Below, one piece after another: positions 39,340-50,572 of a stretch of 64,000 bases of DNA. The first letter of the stretch is position 1, and each line of letters starts with the position of its first letter. This DNA comes from Zeugodacus cucurbitae (Eukaryota > Arthropoda > Insecta > Diptera > Tephritidae): assembly GCF_028554725.1 (NCBI RefSeq), contig NC_071668.1, positions 61,598,232 to 61,662,231 of the forward strand, written 5' to 3'. The notes under the pieces were generated by a model. It did no database searches. It saw only the letters and a program-made list of their open reading frames with translations, and had not been told where the DNA came from. The position numbers and the translations under genes were made by a program.

Positions 39340-39470
39340 CACCATTCCCCACATTCAACATACGCATCACTAACACGCTACATTCACCACACTCACCACC
39401 ACCTACAATCCACACCATACATCACTCACGAGAGAGTTACACATATACACTGCACACCGACACACACATA
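39340..39470. repeat. CAC-rich low-complexity patch
   Basis: Repeated CACA, CACCAC and CATTCACCAC words dominate one strand, ending in an ACACATATACAC-type stretch. It lies inside the Helentron-like element, where internal microsatellite-like patches are common. Confidence 0.6.
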
Positions 39471-40004
39471 TAAGCTAAACCGATAACAGCACTCTCGGGT
39501 ATGCCAACATCTATACAAAAGGGATCGACAGATGGACATTTTTTTTCTTCTTTGATATCACCAGCGATCATCCACACGCAAGTTCTTTTTATTCGTAATA
39601 ATTTCCGATCAACGAGCATCCCGGCGGCCCAAACTTTTTTTCTTTTTTTAAATACATAAACTTAAGACCCATTATTTCTATTCAACATTGTATATTTAAA
39701 TCCAAAATACCTATTGGTGAATCCCTTTCGAAGGGAATGTGTAAAATTATAAAGTGAAATAAAACGGAAAGCACGGAAGCGAAATACAACACCACTTATT
39801 TTATTTCTATCGATATTTGAAAGAAGGTGAGTGTAAGAACTTTTAAACAATGTCCATTCAAAAAGTGCCCACATTGCTTTCATAAACTTGATTTTTTATG
39901 TACAATTTCTCATGTCGCGAGCGCACCTAAAATTGCTCACCCAAAAAAGTGCCCAACGCGCCATAAGTTCAAGTTTTCACTTCTGCCTGCACTCCGGGAG
40001 TGCA

Positions 40005-41801
40005 ACCAAATTAGTTGTTTTAATAATCTGTATAGTCGACTGATTTTGTTTTTGATTTTGACTGATATGTTACTCGATATAATCCATATTCTACATTTGC
40101 TCTATTTTTTTAATTATTATGATGTAATTATAATATTTTAATATGATGTTTGACACATTTATGAATGATGATATGATTGTGATATTCAAAATTAAGCATT
40201 TTTGTTTTAATATCCTTTATTCTTTTTCATCCATTACACGTTTAAAAAACATTACCTGGATGTTTGCTTTATTAAGCGGGTGGATCATTGTTGGAATAAC
40301 CAGCACACAATGGAAAATGAACTTATGTGTCAATTTGACAACTCTCATTTTTGTTCCACTGGAAATTTACCGCAATGCTAGTTAAAGCAAAAAAGTATAC
40401 AAAAAAGAAGTAGGAAAAAAATGGCATTGCAATCACAATCAGGCAATCAGGTTCAGCAATTCCCTTCCGAGTGATATTCAAGTAAATTCACTTTCGAAAT
40501 GCGGCCAATCATAGAAAGGAGAAAAGTGATATATTTCATAATTTTCTGTAATTTTAATTACAATATTTCACTAATTATAACAATCTAGCTGTTTTAGCGC
40601 AATATTATTCTTGAGAGTATCACATTTCTGTCTCCAATCATGCTTCTATTCCAGTTTTTTGCTAATACTTTATTTACTCGCATTTTTTAAGTATTGCATT
40701 AAGACATCACCAGAGCACTTCTCTCCTTTCTATGACGGTATTTGAATATTGCATATAATTCTTTCTGATTGTTAGTGTGCCAAGAAGCCTATGCTATGCG
40801 CCTTGAAGTATTAACAAAGTATTAACCTTGAAGTACTAACAAAGTGCATAAGCATTCAAGCGCTTAGACCTGCGTTTGTGTATGCATTCATTTTCTACCT
40901 CTTTATATTCAATAACTCGATTGGCCTACTAGCTTTGAGATGAATTCCAGTAACTTTATATAGCAACATGTCCAAACACAGCATACACTCACAAATATGT
41001 TTTTAGTTTCCAGTCAATACGAAGATAGAAAGGTACATCAAACCGGCTGGTCGATCACTTGTTCCGATACATTTAACTCAAGTGAATGTCGGACAATTCA
41101 ATGAGCGGGTAAAACATTTATGTTATTTCTACAATAAATATTTACGATATTCCTGATATAACGAGCAAGTATATCTATTCATCCAAAAATGCATTTTGAA
41201 TACATATATAATTATGTGTTAGTTTACATTGTACTTTTCGACTTTAACTAACATTGCGCTTAATTTCAAGTGGAACAAAAAGGGCAGTTTTCATTTGGAA
41301 AAGGAAATGTAACCAGAATGAAAACAAATTTTTACTTAGCATCCGACTACTCAGCTCTCATACTTTTAGGATATAATGTAGCTCAGTGGCATATAAAGAT
41401 TATCGTTAATATAATGGGCTTTTAGAAGAATGTTTCTGTCTAATTGTGTGTTATCTTAATAACATTAAAAAATAAATTGCACTTAGACATTCCATACTTG
41501 TTTACTTAGAAACACGTTAGATACTCCAAAACATTTAGCGCAGTATTCTTTGAATACAGAAGTGTCATATTTTTTTATTTTTTTATTAAACGAGGCAATG
41601 TAAAGACAAACTCATAAGGTTCTTAGAATATTATTACATCATACAGGATTACAAATAATTTGGTGAATTTTTCTCAAGAGTATAGTGATAAAGCAATTAT
41701 CGAAAGTGTCTGGGACAGTTCATTGTGATCCTTAATCCAACAACTTGAAACTATAAATGCAAACTTAATACAGTCAATACGCAAATTTAATCATCATCAT
41801 A
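40005..41801. other. AT-rich spacer with no recognisable gene
   Basis: No supported gene or transposon end between the Helentron-like element and the CAP pseudogene. Confidence 0.45.
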
Positions 41802-42581
41802 CTAGTCTTCAAATATTTGTTCGGTATTTTCACAAAGATGCGGATTTTTACTACTTGGAACACTTTCATAATGATCACTTTCGGACGCTGATGAATTGCC
41901 TTTCTTGTACTTAAGCAAACCCACTAAATTGGTCAGTGAGTAATAGTAATAGTAACAAGTAACTCAGAATACAATACCTAAAGTACCGCTTTGAAATAGC
42001 GCCAAACCACAACCGGCAAAAGCTGAACGTTCGTTTGCAATTGCTGTGAATTGGACAATTTTTTGCCAGTCAGCGCTGGAATTCGTTTAAGACGTACGTT
42101 AAATTTTTAAATCTAATCATATTTATTTCTTACACTCACCTTTTACAGAATTCGTTTGCCACAGCATTGTCATCATCAAAAAATTGATATTCGGACCACC
42201 AGCTATTTAATGCGAGTTTTACTATTGCTCATGTCTTTGGATTTACACGTCTATGCCACATATGTATACAGATTTTGACCGGAGCTTGAAAACCGTTCAG
42301 TACCATGGCAAGCATAGTGCTGCATATTACAACGTTTTGCATGGATTCCGACTATATACGCTAACTCGTCATCCCAGTTTATTTCACGCATGCGGTTGGC
42401 CAACGTGAAAAGATCACAAAATTTCCCTTTGAGCAACCACATAATCTGGATCACACATAAAATGCTTACTAGTGCCACATAATTTATTCTGCTTATCACA
42501 ATAATAATACTCATTAATGAAAATGCAAGGTCCTATCGAAATAACGACTAAATAAAAGCGAAAGTATTGAATATTAAACAT
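41802..42581 (-). pseudogene. CAP-superfamily (antigen-5-related) pseudogene
   Basis: A decayed paralogue of the intact gene at 57625..58718. The start MFNIQYFRFYLVVIS, a YYYCDKQNKLCGTSKHFMCD segment and its frame are preserved. Intron 1 and roughly the first 48 codons of exon 2 are deleted, shifting the frame at VVAQREIL-stop. MREINWDDELAYIVGIHAKR and RFSSSGQNLY are present, then a stop. Later pieces (an NSWWSE-like segment, the AFAGCGLAL-like segment, NSSASES..YESVPSSKNPHLCENT) lie in different frames. The end is GAAGACTAG at 41802. Splice signals around the former introns 2 and 3 are still visible (AGGTGAGTGT near 42138, ATTCCAG near 42080). Confidence 0.9.
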
Positions 42582-43689
42582 TATATATGTATGTATATGA
42601 ATATATTTATAAATATGAATTAATTGTATAAATTTCCTTCAAAAATTTTAAATAAAATTTATAAAAAATCTGAATGATTTTTGACATTTAAATGTGTAAA
42701 TTTTTTCAGCTTCAATAGAAGCTATTTTGTACATTTATCCCTAAAGGAATCCTCCCAATTTTAAGTAAGTTGCAAAACTATTTATTTACGACCCTTATAC
42801 ATAAAAACGTGTGAAAGACATCTCTTAATAAGACCAGGTGATACTAGGGGCACTGAACGAGAGAATGATAGGAAGACACACAGACAGTTCAATGATGAAA
42901 CTTTGATTTTGCATGTAACACAATTTAGTTAGGAATCACTTCATTCCTTGACTCAGCTTTGATGTTCATATAATAAAAGGCCAACAATGTAAATATCCTA
43001 ATAGTTATTGTGTCAGTATTACTATAACTTCAATGTCCAACCAATAGACAATATTCATTTAGCTGTCAATAATTGATGATGTGTACATATATATGTATTT
43101 GTTTTTAGAGAAATAACAGAAGAATGGAAGTAACGGGATTGTTTATCTAATTATACAGTAGGTGAAAATTTAGCAAATTTTTTTTTTTAATTTCTACCAA
43201 ATAATACATTAATTAATATTTTGTTGTTAAGAATTTTATATCTTAACGATAGTGTTTTCGTTTACTACAGTTTGCATATTCTGCCTGCGTTTATAAGTAT
43301 GTACAAGTGTTCACCTCAGCCAATAAACCCTATGTATATTGACTTACATACTCATTCATGTTTTGTTAACACTTCTCTTTGTTTGGGTGATTTTATTGAA
43401 TACAATTAGCCGTACTTGTTGCTACCAAAACCCCGAACGCTGAAAGCTGTTTGAAAACTACGAACTTTCGGATGCAGTTCATGCTTTTGTTTGCTAAAGT
43501 GGTGCTTCGTTGCTTTTGCTGTGGGAAAAGTTGGCACAGAAGTCGTAGAATTTGAGAGTTCGTGTAAATGGTGTTGGTACTTTCGACAGGGTAAATTAAT
43601 TGTAAAAGCGAAAATAGTATGTATAATTTTTTTAACTTTTTTTACCATCATAGCGTAAATGGAAAAAATAATATATATGTACATACATA
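42582..43689. other. AT-rich spacer upstream of the CAP pseudogene
   Basis: No supported feature apart from the 5' flank of the pseudogene. Confidence 0.4.
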
Positions 43690-44776
43690 CAGAGGTAGTC
43701 AAAATTATTTACACATCGGACGTGTTTTTAAATGTTTCACACAAAAAGCTTTGTAGTCAATAGTTGGAAAAGGCCGACGGACCACTACCAAATCTCCAAA
43801 ACAGAAGTAAGGAAAATTTCCCCAAGGAATCAAAAAAAATCAAAAATCATCACTCCCGACTCTATTTAGCGTCTAAGCTGCATTATTCTTCTTCTCACGT
43901 GGTAAATGCATAAAGCGTTTACTAAAGAAGCCGTGGAACAAAAAATCAGCCTTATCTGTCCATGACAGGCTTTAGCATGCATTTTAAGGCAAATGAGAGG
44001 CATATCGATTTTTTGGTTTCGGAAATAAAGTTTTTTTGTTTTCGGAAGAGGTCAACTTTATGGACAACGTATGTATTTATGTTCCTATTTTTAAATGTCC
44101 TTAGCAGTGTAGCATCATTGACTGTTCATGCAATATGCTGATTCGATGATGCTGCAATATTAAGAGGACTAATTGTGGGATTTTGTATGACAGTTCCTAC
44201 TAATCTTCTGCATTCTATTTGAGTTATCACAGGTTTCCGCCCAATTATCTTTAAATTGCCCTTGCAATACTTAGTTTCCTTCTTTTTAATAACATTATAA
44301 ATAGTATTCCATCAAATTCTATAAATTTTAACTAACTCCGAAGCCTAAACCCGAGTCTTAAACTTAGTAACAGTCTCCAATCTAGTTATAATCGATAATT
44401 CCTTTGTTTTCGATATTTTATTTACCAATTTTTATATTTTAAGGCTGAGTTAGGTTGTTAAGAATGCAATAGAATCAAATTACTACTTTTGCTCAAATCA
44501 AATCCAAGGATAAAGGCTAAATCGCCGTGTGTAAATACTTTTGACGCAAAAAAAATGTGTGTAAATACTTTTGACTACTGCGAGTCTTCAGTTCATTTGC
44601 TTGTTTCTACGCCATATTTCTAGCTATTCTTGCCAAACCGACTTCATTCTCTCAGGAATAGATCAAGGTTTACAACAACATAACATACCCTACGACAACA
44701 ACAGCAACAAGCGAATGTTTTTTCTGTGAAACGTGTAAAAAAACGTTCGATGTGTAAATAATTTTGACTACCTCTG
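43690..44776 (-). mobile_element. Tc1-like element, decayed
   Basis: Inverted termini begin CAGAGGTAGTCAAAATTATT at 43690 and end with its reverse complement at 44776. TA flanks both ends (43688 and 44777), the Tc1/mariner duplication. A second partial terminus-like repeat (GTGTGTAAATACTTTTGAC) occurs twice near 44527-44575. Minus-strand frames in the middle give scattered Tc1-like pieces (HKVDLFRKQKNF, KSICLSFALKC) interrupted by stops. At 1.09 kb it is shorter than an intact Tc1 and inactive. Confidence 0.82.
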
Positions 44777-45912
44777 TATATAAAGAGTGAACCAAAAGGA
44801 AATTAATATCGAAAGGTGCTTTGGCTAAAAACACAATTGATTTACTAACTCACAGCATTGTTTGGCTGGTGTTTAATAAAGTTTTGAGGCCCGGTAATCC
44901 AAAAACCGTACCAGAAGCTTTACAGATTTGAACTGAATACATAAAAACAAATTTTTACGAATGAATTTAGTACTTTATTGTATTATATGAATGTCTATTG
45001 AACAATTTTTTATGAACATTTTCTTTTTTGGCATCCTTTTTCTAGATACTTATGTACAATTCCTTCAACTGTACTGAATTTTGCACCTTAAATGTACCAC
45101 AATATGCAAGCACAAGTTACTCATACGCCATGTTATGCTGATTTTGTGGAGCTGGTTGGGCTGAATTTTTACAGTTATTAGGAACATTTGACTTTCTTTC
45201 ACTTGGCGTTAATGAAATGTGAGTATGTGGCTGCGCAGAGTAGTATAAGCGAAGACTAACGTGCATTTTAAAATTGTACTTGTCATCATTTTTTCAAAGC
45301 GTGTATTTTCAATTAAAATGTGGAAAAAAGTTTAATGAGAGCTATTTTTTAACGTCTTTCGTACCTGAGGGTATGCAAAAAATTTTATTAAAACGAACGC
45401 AGTCACAATACTTTTGGTTTTTAAAATTTTCTCTCGGTTTTAGTTCTTTATTTTCATTCGCAAGTGTGCTCAACTGAAAGCCACTTAAGTTGTAAGTGTG
45501 TTATTGCTCTATCTCTTCCTGGTTACTGTTCTCGCTTATACATACATATTTTAAGCTTCAAGAATATGCAACTCTGCAGCGGCTCAAATGTCTTTAGAAT
45601 TTATGGGGACATTTATTATTGGTATAATAAAAGGCTTGTCAAGAAGCAAAAGGAATTCATGCTTAGCAAGGATACAAAAATATTACATACATATATACAT
45701 TCCTGCTCAAGGTGCGTTTCATAATAACCGCAACATTTTTAACGCAATGACGTGGATTGGAACCAATGCGTGGTTCAAAATTATCAAGCATTTTATATAA
45801 ATCTCCTTAATTGCAATTGCAATGTTATTAAAAATATTGAGTTTGATATATGAGTTTCACAGGAAAATCGTTTATAAGTTTCTACAGAAGACGATAATAG
45901 CCTTATAAAATA
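44777..45912. other. AT-rich spacer with no recognisable gene
   Basis: Frames at 45274..45477 and 45464..45800 have no recognisable domain. Confidence 0.45.
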
Positions 45913-46534
45913 CTAGCAGTCCACTCCTGCTTCGCATGGGCTTAAACAAAAATTTCAAAAGTTGTAATTTTTATACACACATTCACTCCATCCCATACAT
46001 ATGAATGAACGTACTTTCACGTGTTTGCGTGGGGTCATTTAAAAAAAGTAAAATGAAGAAAATTCAGATATGGAATTTTTTTTTTGTAATAAACTAAAAC
46101 TTGATTACGATCTCTAGATTTTTATGTTCGTTGTCTTTCTCTCTGATTATGAATGCGTTGGGAATGATCAGAGTTGGTTTCTCTAGTGCGAGCTTGTATA
46201 TTTCTAATAGTTTGTTCTTCAAGCCGCTACACACTTGTTACTCGACACTCTCGAACGCGATTGCGATGCTTCAATTCTTCGACTTGCATGAAGATTTCCA
46301 GTTTCTGATAAAGATTCTCCATCACGGTGACTTTTTGATACCCTCGCCTGGGAACTATTTTCAGAAAGCTGAAATTTAGATCCATAATCTTTCTTAGCAA
46401 TAAATAAAGCCTATGTTACTCGGGGTGAATGTAGCTTTCCAATGGTGAAAGAATTTTTTAAATCGGCACTGTAGTTTCAGAATTTATTCATTACAAACAT
46501 ACATACAAATCTCTCCTACTAAAAAAGTAGTATA

Positions 46535-49500
46535 TATATATATATTTGGCGTAGGAACCGCTTTAAGCGATTATAGCCGAATCCACCAGAGCGCGCCACT
46601 CATTCCTCCTTTTTGCTTTTTGGCGCCAACTGGAAACACCAAGTGAAGCCAGGTCACTTTGCACTTGGTCTTTCCACCGGAGTGGAGGTCGTCCTCTTCC
46701 GCGGCTTCCTCCAGCGGGTACTGCATCGAATACTTTCAGAGCTGGAGTGTTTTCTTCCATCCGTACAACATGACCTAGCCAGCGTAGCCGCTGTCTTTTT
46801 ATTCGCTGAACTATGTCAATGTCGTCGTATAAATCGTACAGCTCATCGTTCCATCGTCTGCGGTATTCGCCGTTGCCAATGTTTAGAGGACCATAAATCT
46901 TGCGCAAAACCTTTCTCTCGAAAACCCCAAGAGTCGTCTCATCGGATGTTGTCATCGTCCACGCTTCAGCGCCATACATCAGGACGGGAATAATGAGCGA
47001 CTTATAGAGTTTGATTTTGGTTCGTCGAGAGAGGACTTTACTTTTCAATTGCCTACTCAGTCCAAAGTAGCACCTGTTGGCAAGAGTGATTCTGCGTTGG
47101 ATTTCAAGGCTGACATTGTTGGTGTTGTTAATGCTGGTTCCCAGATAAACGAAATTATCTACAACTTCAAAGTTATGACTGTCAACAGTGACGTGGGAGC
47201 CAAGACGCGAGTGCGCTGACTGTTTGTTTGATGACAGGAGATATTTCGTCTTGTCCTCATTCACCACCAGACCCATACGCTTCGCTTCTTTATCTAGTCT
47301 GGAAAACGCAGAACAAACGGCGCGGTTGTTGCTTCCGATGATATCAATATCATCGGCATACGCCAGGAGCTGTACACTCTTGTAGAAGATTGTACCCTCT
47401 CTATTTAGTTCTGCAGCTCGTATTATTTTTTCCAGCAATAGATTGAAGAAGTCGCACGATAGTGAGTCACCCTGTCTGAAGCCTCGTTTGGTATCGAACG
47501 GCTCGGAGAGGTCCTTCCCGATCCTGACGGAGCTTTTGGTGTTGCTCAACGTCAGCTTACATAGCCGTATTAGTTTTGCAGGGATACCAAATTCAGACAT
47601 CGCGGCATAAAGGCAGCTCCTTTTCGTGCTATCGAAGGCAGCTTTAAAATCGATAAAAAGATGGTGGGTATCGATTCTTCTCTCTCGGGTCTTTTCCAAG
47701 ATTTGGCGCATGGTGAATATCTGGTCCATTGTAGATTTTCCAGGTCTAAAGCCACACTGATAAGGTCCAATCAGTTCGTTGACGGTGGGCTTTAGTCTTT
47801 CACACAATACGCTCGACAAAACCTTATATGCGATATTGAGGAGACTTATACCACGGTAGTTGGCGCAGATTGTGGGGTCTCCCTTCTTATGGATTGGGCA
47901 GAGCACACTAAGATTCCAATCGTCAGGCATGCTTTCTTCCGACCATATTCTACAAAGAAGCTGATGCATGCACCTTATCAGTTCTTCGCCGCCGTATTTG
48001 AATAGCTCGGCCGGTAATCCATCGGCCCCCGCCGCTTTGTTGTTCTTCAAGCGGGTAATTGCTATTCGAATTTCTTCATGGTCGGGTAATGGAACATCTA
48101 TTCCATCGTCATCGATTGGGGAATCGGGTTCGCCATCTCCTGGTGTTGTACTTTCACTGCCATTGAGCAGGTCGGAGAAGTGTTCCCTCCATAATCCCAG
48201 TGTGCTCTGGACATCCGTTACCAGATTACCTTCTCGGTCCCTACATGATAATGCTCCGGTCTTGAAACCTTCTGTTAATCGCCTCATCTTTTCATAAAAT
48301 TTTCGAGCATTACCCATGTCGGCCAGCTTTTCAAGCTTTTCATACTCACGCATTTCGGCCTCTTTCTTTTTACGTCTGCAAATGCGTCTCGCTTCCCTCT
48401 TCAGTTCTCGATATCTATCCCACCCCGAACGTGTTGTGGTCGATCGCAACGTTGCGAGGTAGGCAGTCTGTTTTCTCTCCACTGCGGAACGACAATTCTC
48501 ATCGTACCAACTGGTTTTTTGGCGTTGCCGGAGACCAATTGTTTCGGCTGCAGCGGTATGCAATGAGTTTGAGATGCCGTTCCACAGCTCCCTTATATCG
48601 AGATGCTGATGAGTGCTCTCCGAGAGCAGGGGTGCAAGTCGAGTAGAAAATCGTTCGGCTGTCGGTTGTGATTGCAGCTTTTCGACGTCGAACCTTCCTT
48701 GTGTTTGTTGACGGGCGTTCTTTGCTGCACAGAGGCGAGTGCGTATCTTTGCTGCTACTAGATAATGGTCCGAGTCAATGTTTGGTCCTCGGAGCGTACG
48801 CACGTCTAAAACACTGGAGACATGTCTTCCGTCTATCACAACGTGATCGATTTGATTGCGCGTGTTTCGATCAGGGGACAGCCACGTTGCTTGATGAATT
48901 TTTTTATGCTGGAATCTGGTACTACAGACAACCATATTTCGGGCCCCAGCGAAGTCGATCAGCCTCAGGCCGTTTGGCGATGTTTCGTCATGGAGGCTGA
49001 ATTTTCCGACTGTTGTGCCAAAGACACCTTCTTTACCCACCCTGGCGTTAAAATCGCCAAGCACGATTTTGACATCGTGGCGGGGGCAGCGCTCATAGAT
49101 GCGTTCTAGGCGCTCATAGAAAGCATCTTTGGTCGCATCGTCCTTCTCTTCCGTTGGGGCGTGGGCGCAAATCAGCGATATGTTGAAGAACCTCGCTTTG
49201 ATGCGGATTGTGGCAAGACGTTCATCCACCGGGGTGAATGCCAGGACTCGGCGACGTAGTCTCTCTCCCACCACAAATCCAACACCGAATTTGCGCTCCT
49301 TTATATGGCCGCTGTAGTAGATGTCACAAGGACCCACCTTCTTCCGTCCTTGTCCCGTCCATCGCACTTCTTGGACGGCGGTGATGTCAGCCTTTAGTTG
49401 TATGAGGACATCAACCAGCTGGGCAGAGGCACCTTCCCAATTAAGAGTCCGGACATTCCAGGTGCATGCCCTCAAATCATAGTCCTTTATACGTTTGCCG

Positions 49501-49802
49501 TGGTCGTCATCAAAAGGGGGGTTTCTCATCCGAGGCCTGTGTTTCTTATTCACTGGTTATTCGTTTTTATGTGGTGGGTCCCAAGCCCTACGCACAACCG
49601 CACAAGCGGGCTTCGCCTTCTCACTTTAGCTCGCCTCCAAACGGATGTCTGTTAGCTACCCAGGGGATACTTGGTCTAAAACCGGAAGTCGTGAGCTGCT
49701 TGAGTCATATGCAAAAGAATCGTTCCTGGCCACTCCCAAGTGAATGGCAATCAGAAACTTTCCTCACTTGCGTGAACTTCTACATATGACCCCATCCCCC
49801 CA
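46535..49802 (-). mobile_element. Full-length non-LTR retrotransposon, apparently intact
   Basis: The element runs from about 49802 (5') to 46535 (3') on the minus strand. It is flanked by a 7-bp duplication, TAGTATA (46528..46534 and 49803..49809), and sits inside the Helitron's 5' end. It has a leader of about 270 nt, one long coding frame, and a very short 3' region ending in an (AT)n tail. One frame with an apurinic-type endonuclease followed by RT and a short repetitive tail fits the RTE-like clade. At least four decayed relatives lie in this window (1.1, 13.8, 27.8 and 36.8 kb). Confidence 0.9.
46563..49529 (-). CDS. Endonuclease-reverse transcriptase of the non-LTR element
   Basis: The protein is 988 residues from the first ATG at 49529; an in-frame GTG upstream at 49553 is not a likely start. 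The N-terminal endonuclease (about residues 20-270) shows TWNVRTLNWEG, AVQEVRWTGQG (Glu), VLGDFNARVG (Asp, Asn) and NIDSDHYLVAAK (Asp, His). A linker rich in Arg/Glu follows. RT (about 505-780) has LCPIHKKGDP, NYRGISLLNIAYK, GFRPGKSTMDQIF, FIDFKAAFDS, GFRQGDSLSCDFFNLL and LLAYADDIDIIG with the YADD catalytic pair near residue 724. The C-terminal part (KLYKSLIIPVLMYGAEAW..RLRWLGHVVRM) is common to this group. It nicks target DNA and copies its RNA there. No stop or frameshift breaks it. Such proteins are often mislabelled as craniofacial development protein 2-like. Confidence 0.93.
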   Translation of the reverse strand: MRNPPFDDDHGKRIKDYDLRACTWNVRTLNWEGASAQLVDVLIQLKADITAVQEVRWTGQGRKKVGPCDIYYSGHIKERKFGVGFVVGERLRRRVLAFTPVDERLATIRIKARFFNISLICAHAPTEEKDDATKDAFYERLERIYERCPRHDVKIVLGDFNARVGKEGVFGTTVGKFSLHDETSPNGLRLIDFAGARNMVVCSTRFQHKKIHQATWLSPDRNTRNQIDHVVIDGRHVSSVLDVRTLRGPNIDSDHYLVAAKIRTRLCAAKNARQQTQGRFDVEKLQSQPTAERFSTRLAPLLSESTHQHLDIRELWNGISNSLHTAAAETIGLRQRQKTSWYDENCRSAVERKQTAYLATLRSTTTRSGWDRYRELKREARRICRRKKKEAEMREYEKLEKLADMGNARKFYEKMRRLTEGFKTGALSCRDREGNLVTDVQSTLGLWREHFSDLLNGSESTTPGDGEPDSPIDDDGIDVPLPDHEEIRIAITRLKNNKAAGADGLPAELFKYGGEELIRCMHQLLCRIWSEESMPDDWNLSVLCPIHKKGDPTICANYRGISLLNIAYKVLSSVLCERLKPTVNELIGPYQCGFRPGKSTMDQIFTMRQILEKTRERRIDTHHLFIDFKAAFDSTKRSCLYAAMSEFGIPAKLIRLCKLTLSNTKSSVRIGKDLSEPFDTKRGFRQGDSLSCDFFNLLLEKIIRAAELNREGTIFYKSVQLLAYADDIDIIGSNNRAVCSAFSRLDKEAKRMGLVVNEDKTKYLLSSNKQSAHSRLGSHVTVDSHNFEVVDNFVYLGTSINNTNNVSLEIQRRITLANRCYFGLSRQLKSKVLSRRTKIKLYKSLIIPVLMYGAEAWTMTTSDETTLGVFERKVLRKIYGPLNIGNGEYRRRWNDELYDLYDDIDIVQRIKRQRLRWLGHVVRMEENTPALKVFDAVPAGGSRGRGRPPLRWKDQVQSDLASLGVSSWRQKAKRRNEWRALVDSAIIA

Positions 49803-49811
49803 TAGTATAGA

Positions 49812-50572
49812 TAATATATAAATTCGTACTCAAGTAGTGTACGAAGTTTGTGTTAACAGAAGTTAATAGGTTGTGTGGTCATATTCAATATGAATTAATC
49901 TTTATATTCCAAAACTCTGGGCGTGAAGTGCCAAAAGTAATTTTCTCTAATTTTTAAACCTACATATAATCAATATATTCATTTTGCAATCGCCATTTTT
50001 TGTAACGATTACCCACTTTTTAACGGTCTATGTTGCGACGCCTGGTGACATTACTTAAAAAAAAAAAAATCAATCATTGAAATCATATTATTCTGTAGTT
50101 ATGAACATATGCATATTACTTATAAGTTTAGACATGACACTCTGGCGCCCAACAGGATGCAACGAAATATTTTCTTTGAAAAATAAAAATTGTGCGATCT
50201 TAACTTTTGTTGACATGCGTTCAAAGTGCAACTAAGGAAGCAATATATCAGGAAAGGCGTGACAACATTTGGCAGCTCGAAAAAGAGTTACGCAGAAAAA
50301 TATGCTTAGCAAACTCAGTATAGCACCAACGCTTTTGAGGCCATTCATATGTAAAACAAGTTTTCGACAGGAAGCGGAAAGGCGTCAAAAGTCACTAATC
50401 CAAAAAATTATAATAATAACAATATATTTCACAATGTGTAGACAGTGTCGAAATAACTTAGTGTATAGTCGAAGCGTAATAAAACTAGCTTTATACGCCT
50501 GAGAGTATGCAATGTTGTGATATTTGCAATTATCGCATATATTTTCAAAGCAATCGAATGGCATTACATTTT
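49812..50572. other. AT-rich spacer with no recognisable gene
   Basis: No supported gene. The 50269..50502 frame has no recognisable motif. Confidence 0.45.

Larger units (their letters stand above)
38102..40004 (+). mobile_element. Helentron-like element with inverted arms and 3' hairpin
   Basis: The left arm GAAGTGAAAACT..TTATGGCGCGTTGGGCACTT (38102..38149) recurs in reverse complement at about 39935..39983, with a small gap. Immediately outside the right arm is a perfect 8-bp-stem hairpin, TGCACTCC G GGAGTGCA (39988..40004). Inside are the C-terminal end of an endonuclease domain (38698..39189) and a CAC-rich low-complexity patch (39340-39440). Subterminal inverted repeats plus a short 3' hairpin are the terminal structure described for Helentrons, which also carry an apurinic-type endonuclease. 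The exact outer ends are uncertain. Confidence 0.65.
45913..49811 (-). mobile_element. Helitron, minus strand, split by a retrotransposon
   Basis: The 3' end (minus strand) reads ..GAAGCAGGAGTGGACTGCTAG ending at 45913 and is followed by T. The 5' end is TCTATACTA at 49811, preceded by A. These are the A|T insertion point, the TC start and the CTAG end of a Helitron. A 5' block (GTTTGTATGTTTGTAATG-like, then an AAAGCTACATTCACCCCGAG block near 46416-46445) typical of insect Helitrons survives next to the interruption. Without the nested retrotransposon (46535..49802 and one TAGTATA) the Helitron is only about 0.6 kb. Its interior (46100-46380) still resembles the Arg/Ser/Glu-rich N-terminal part of a Helitron protein but is full of stops. 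Confidence 0.75.

Noticed and set aside
46613..49789. Many plus-strand frames of 60-126 codons
   Set aside because: Antisense shadows of the intact endonuclease-RT frame on the minus strand.
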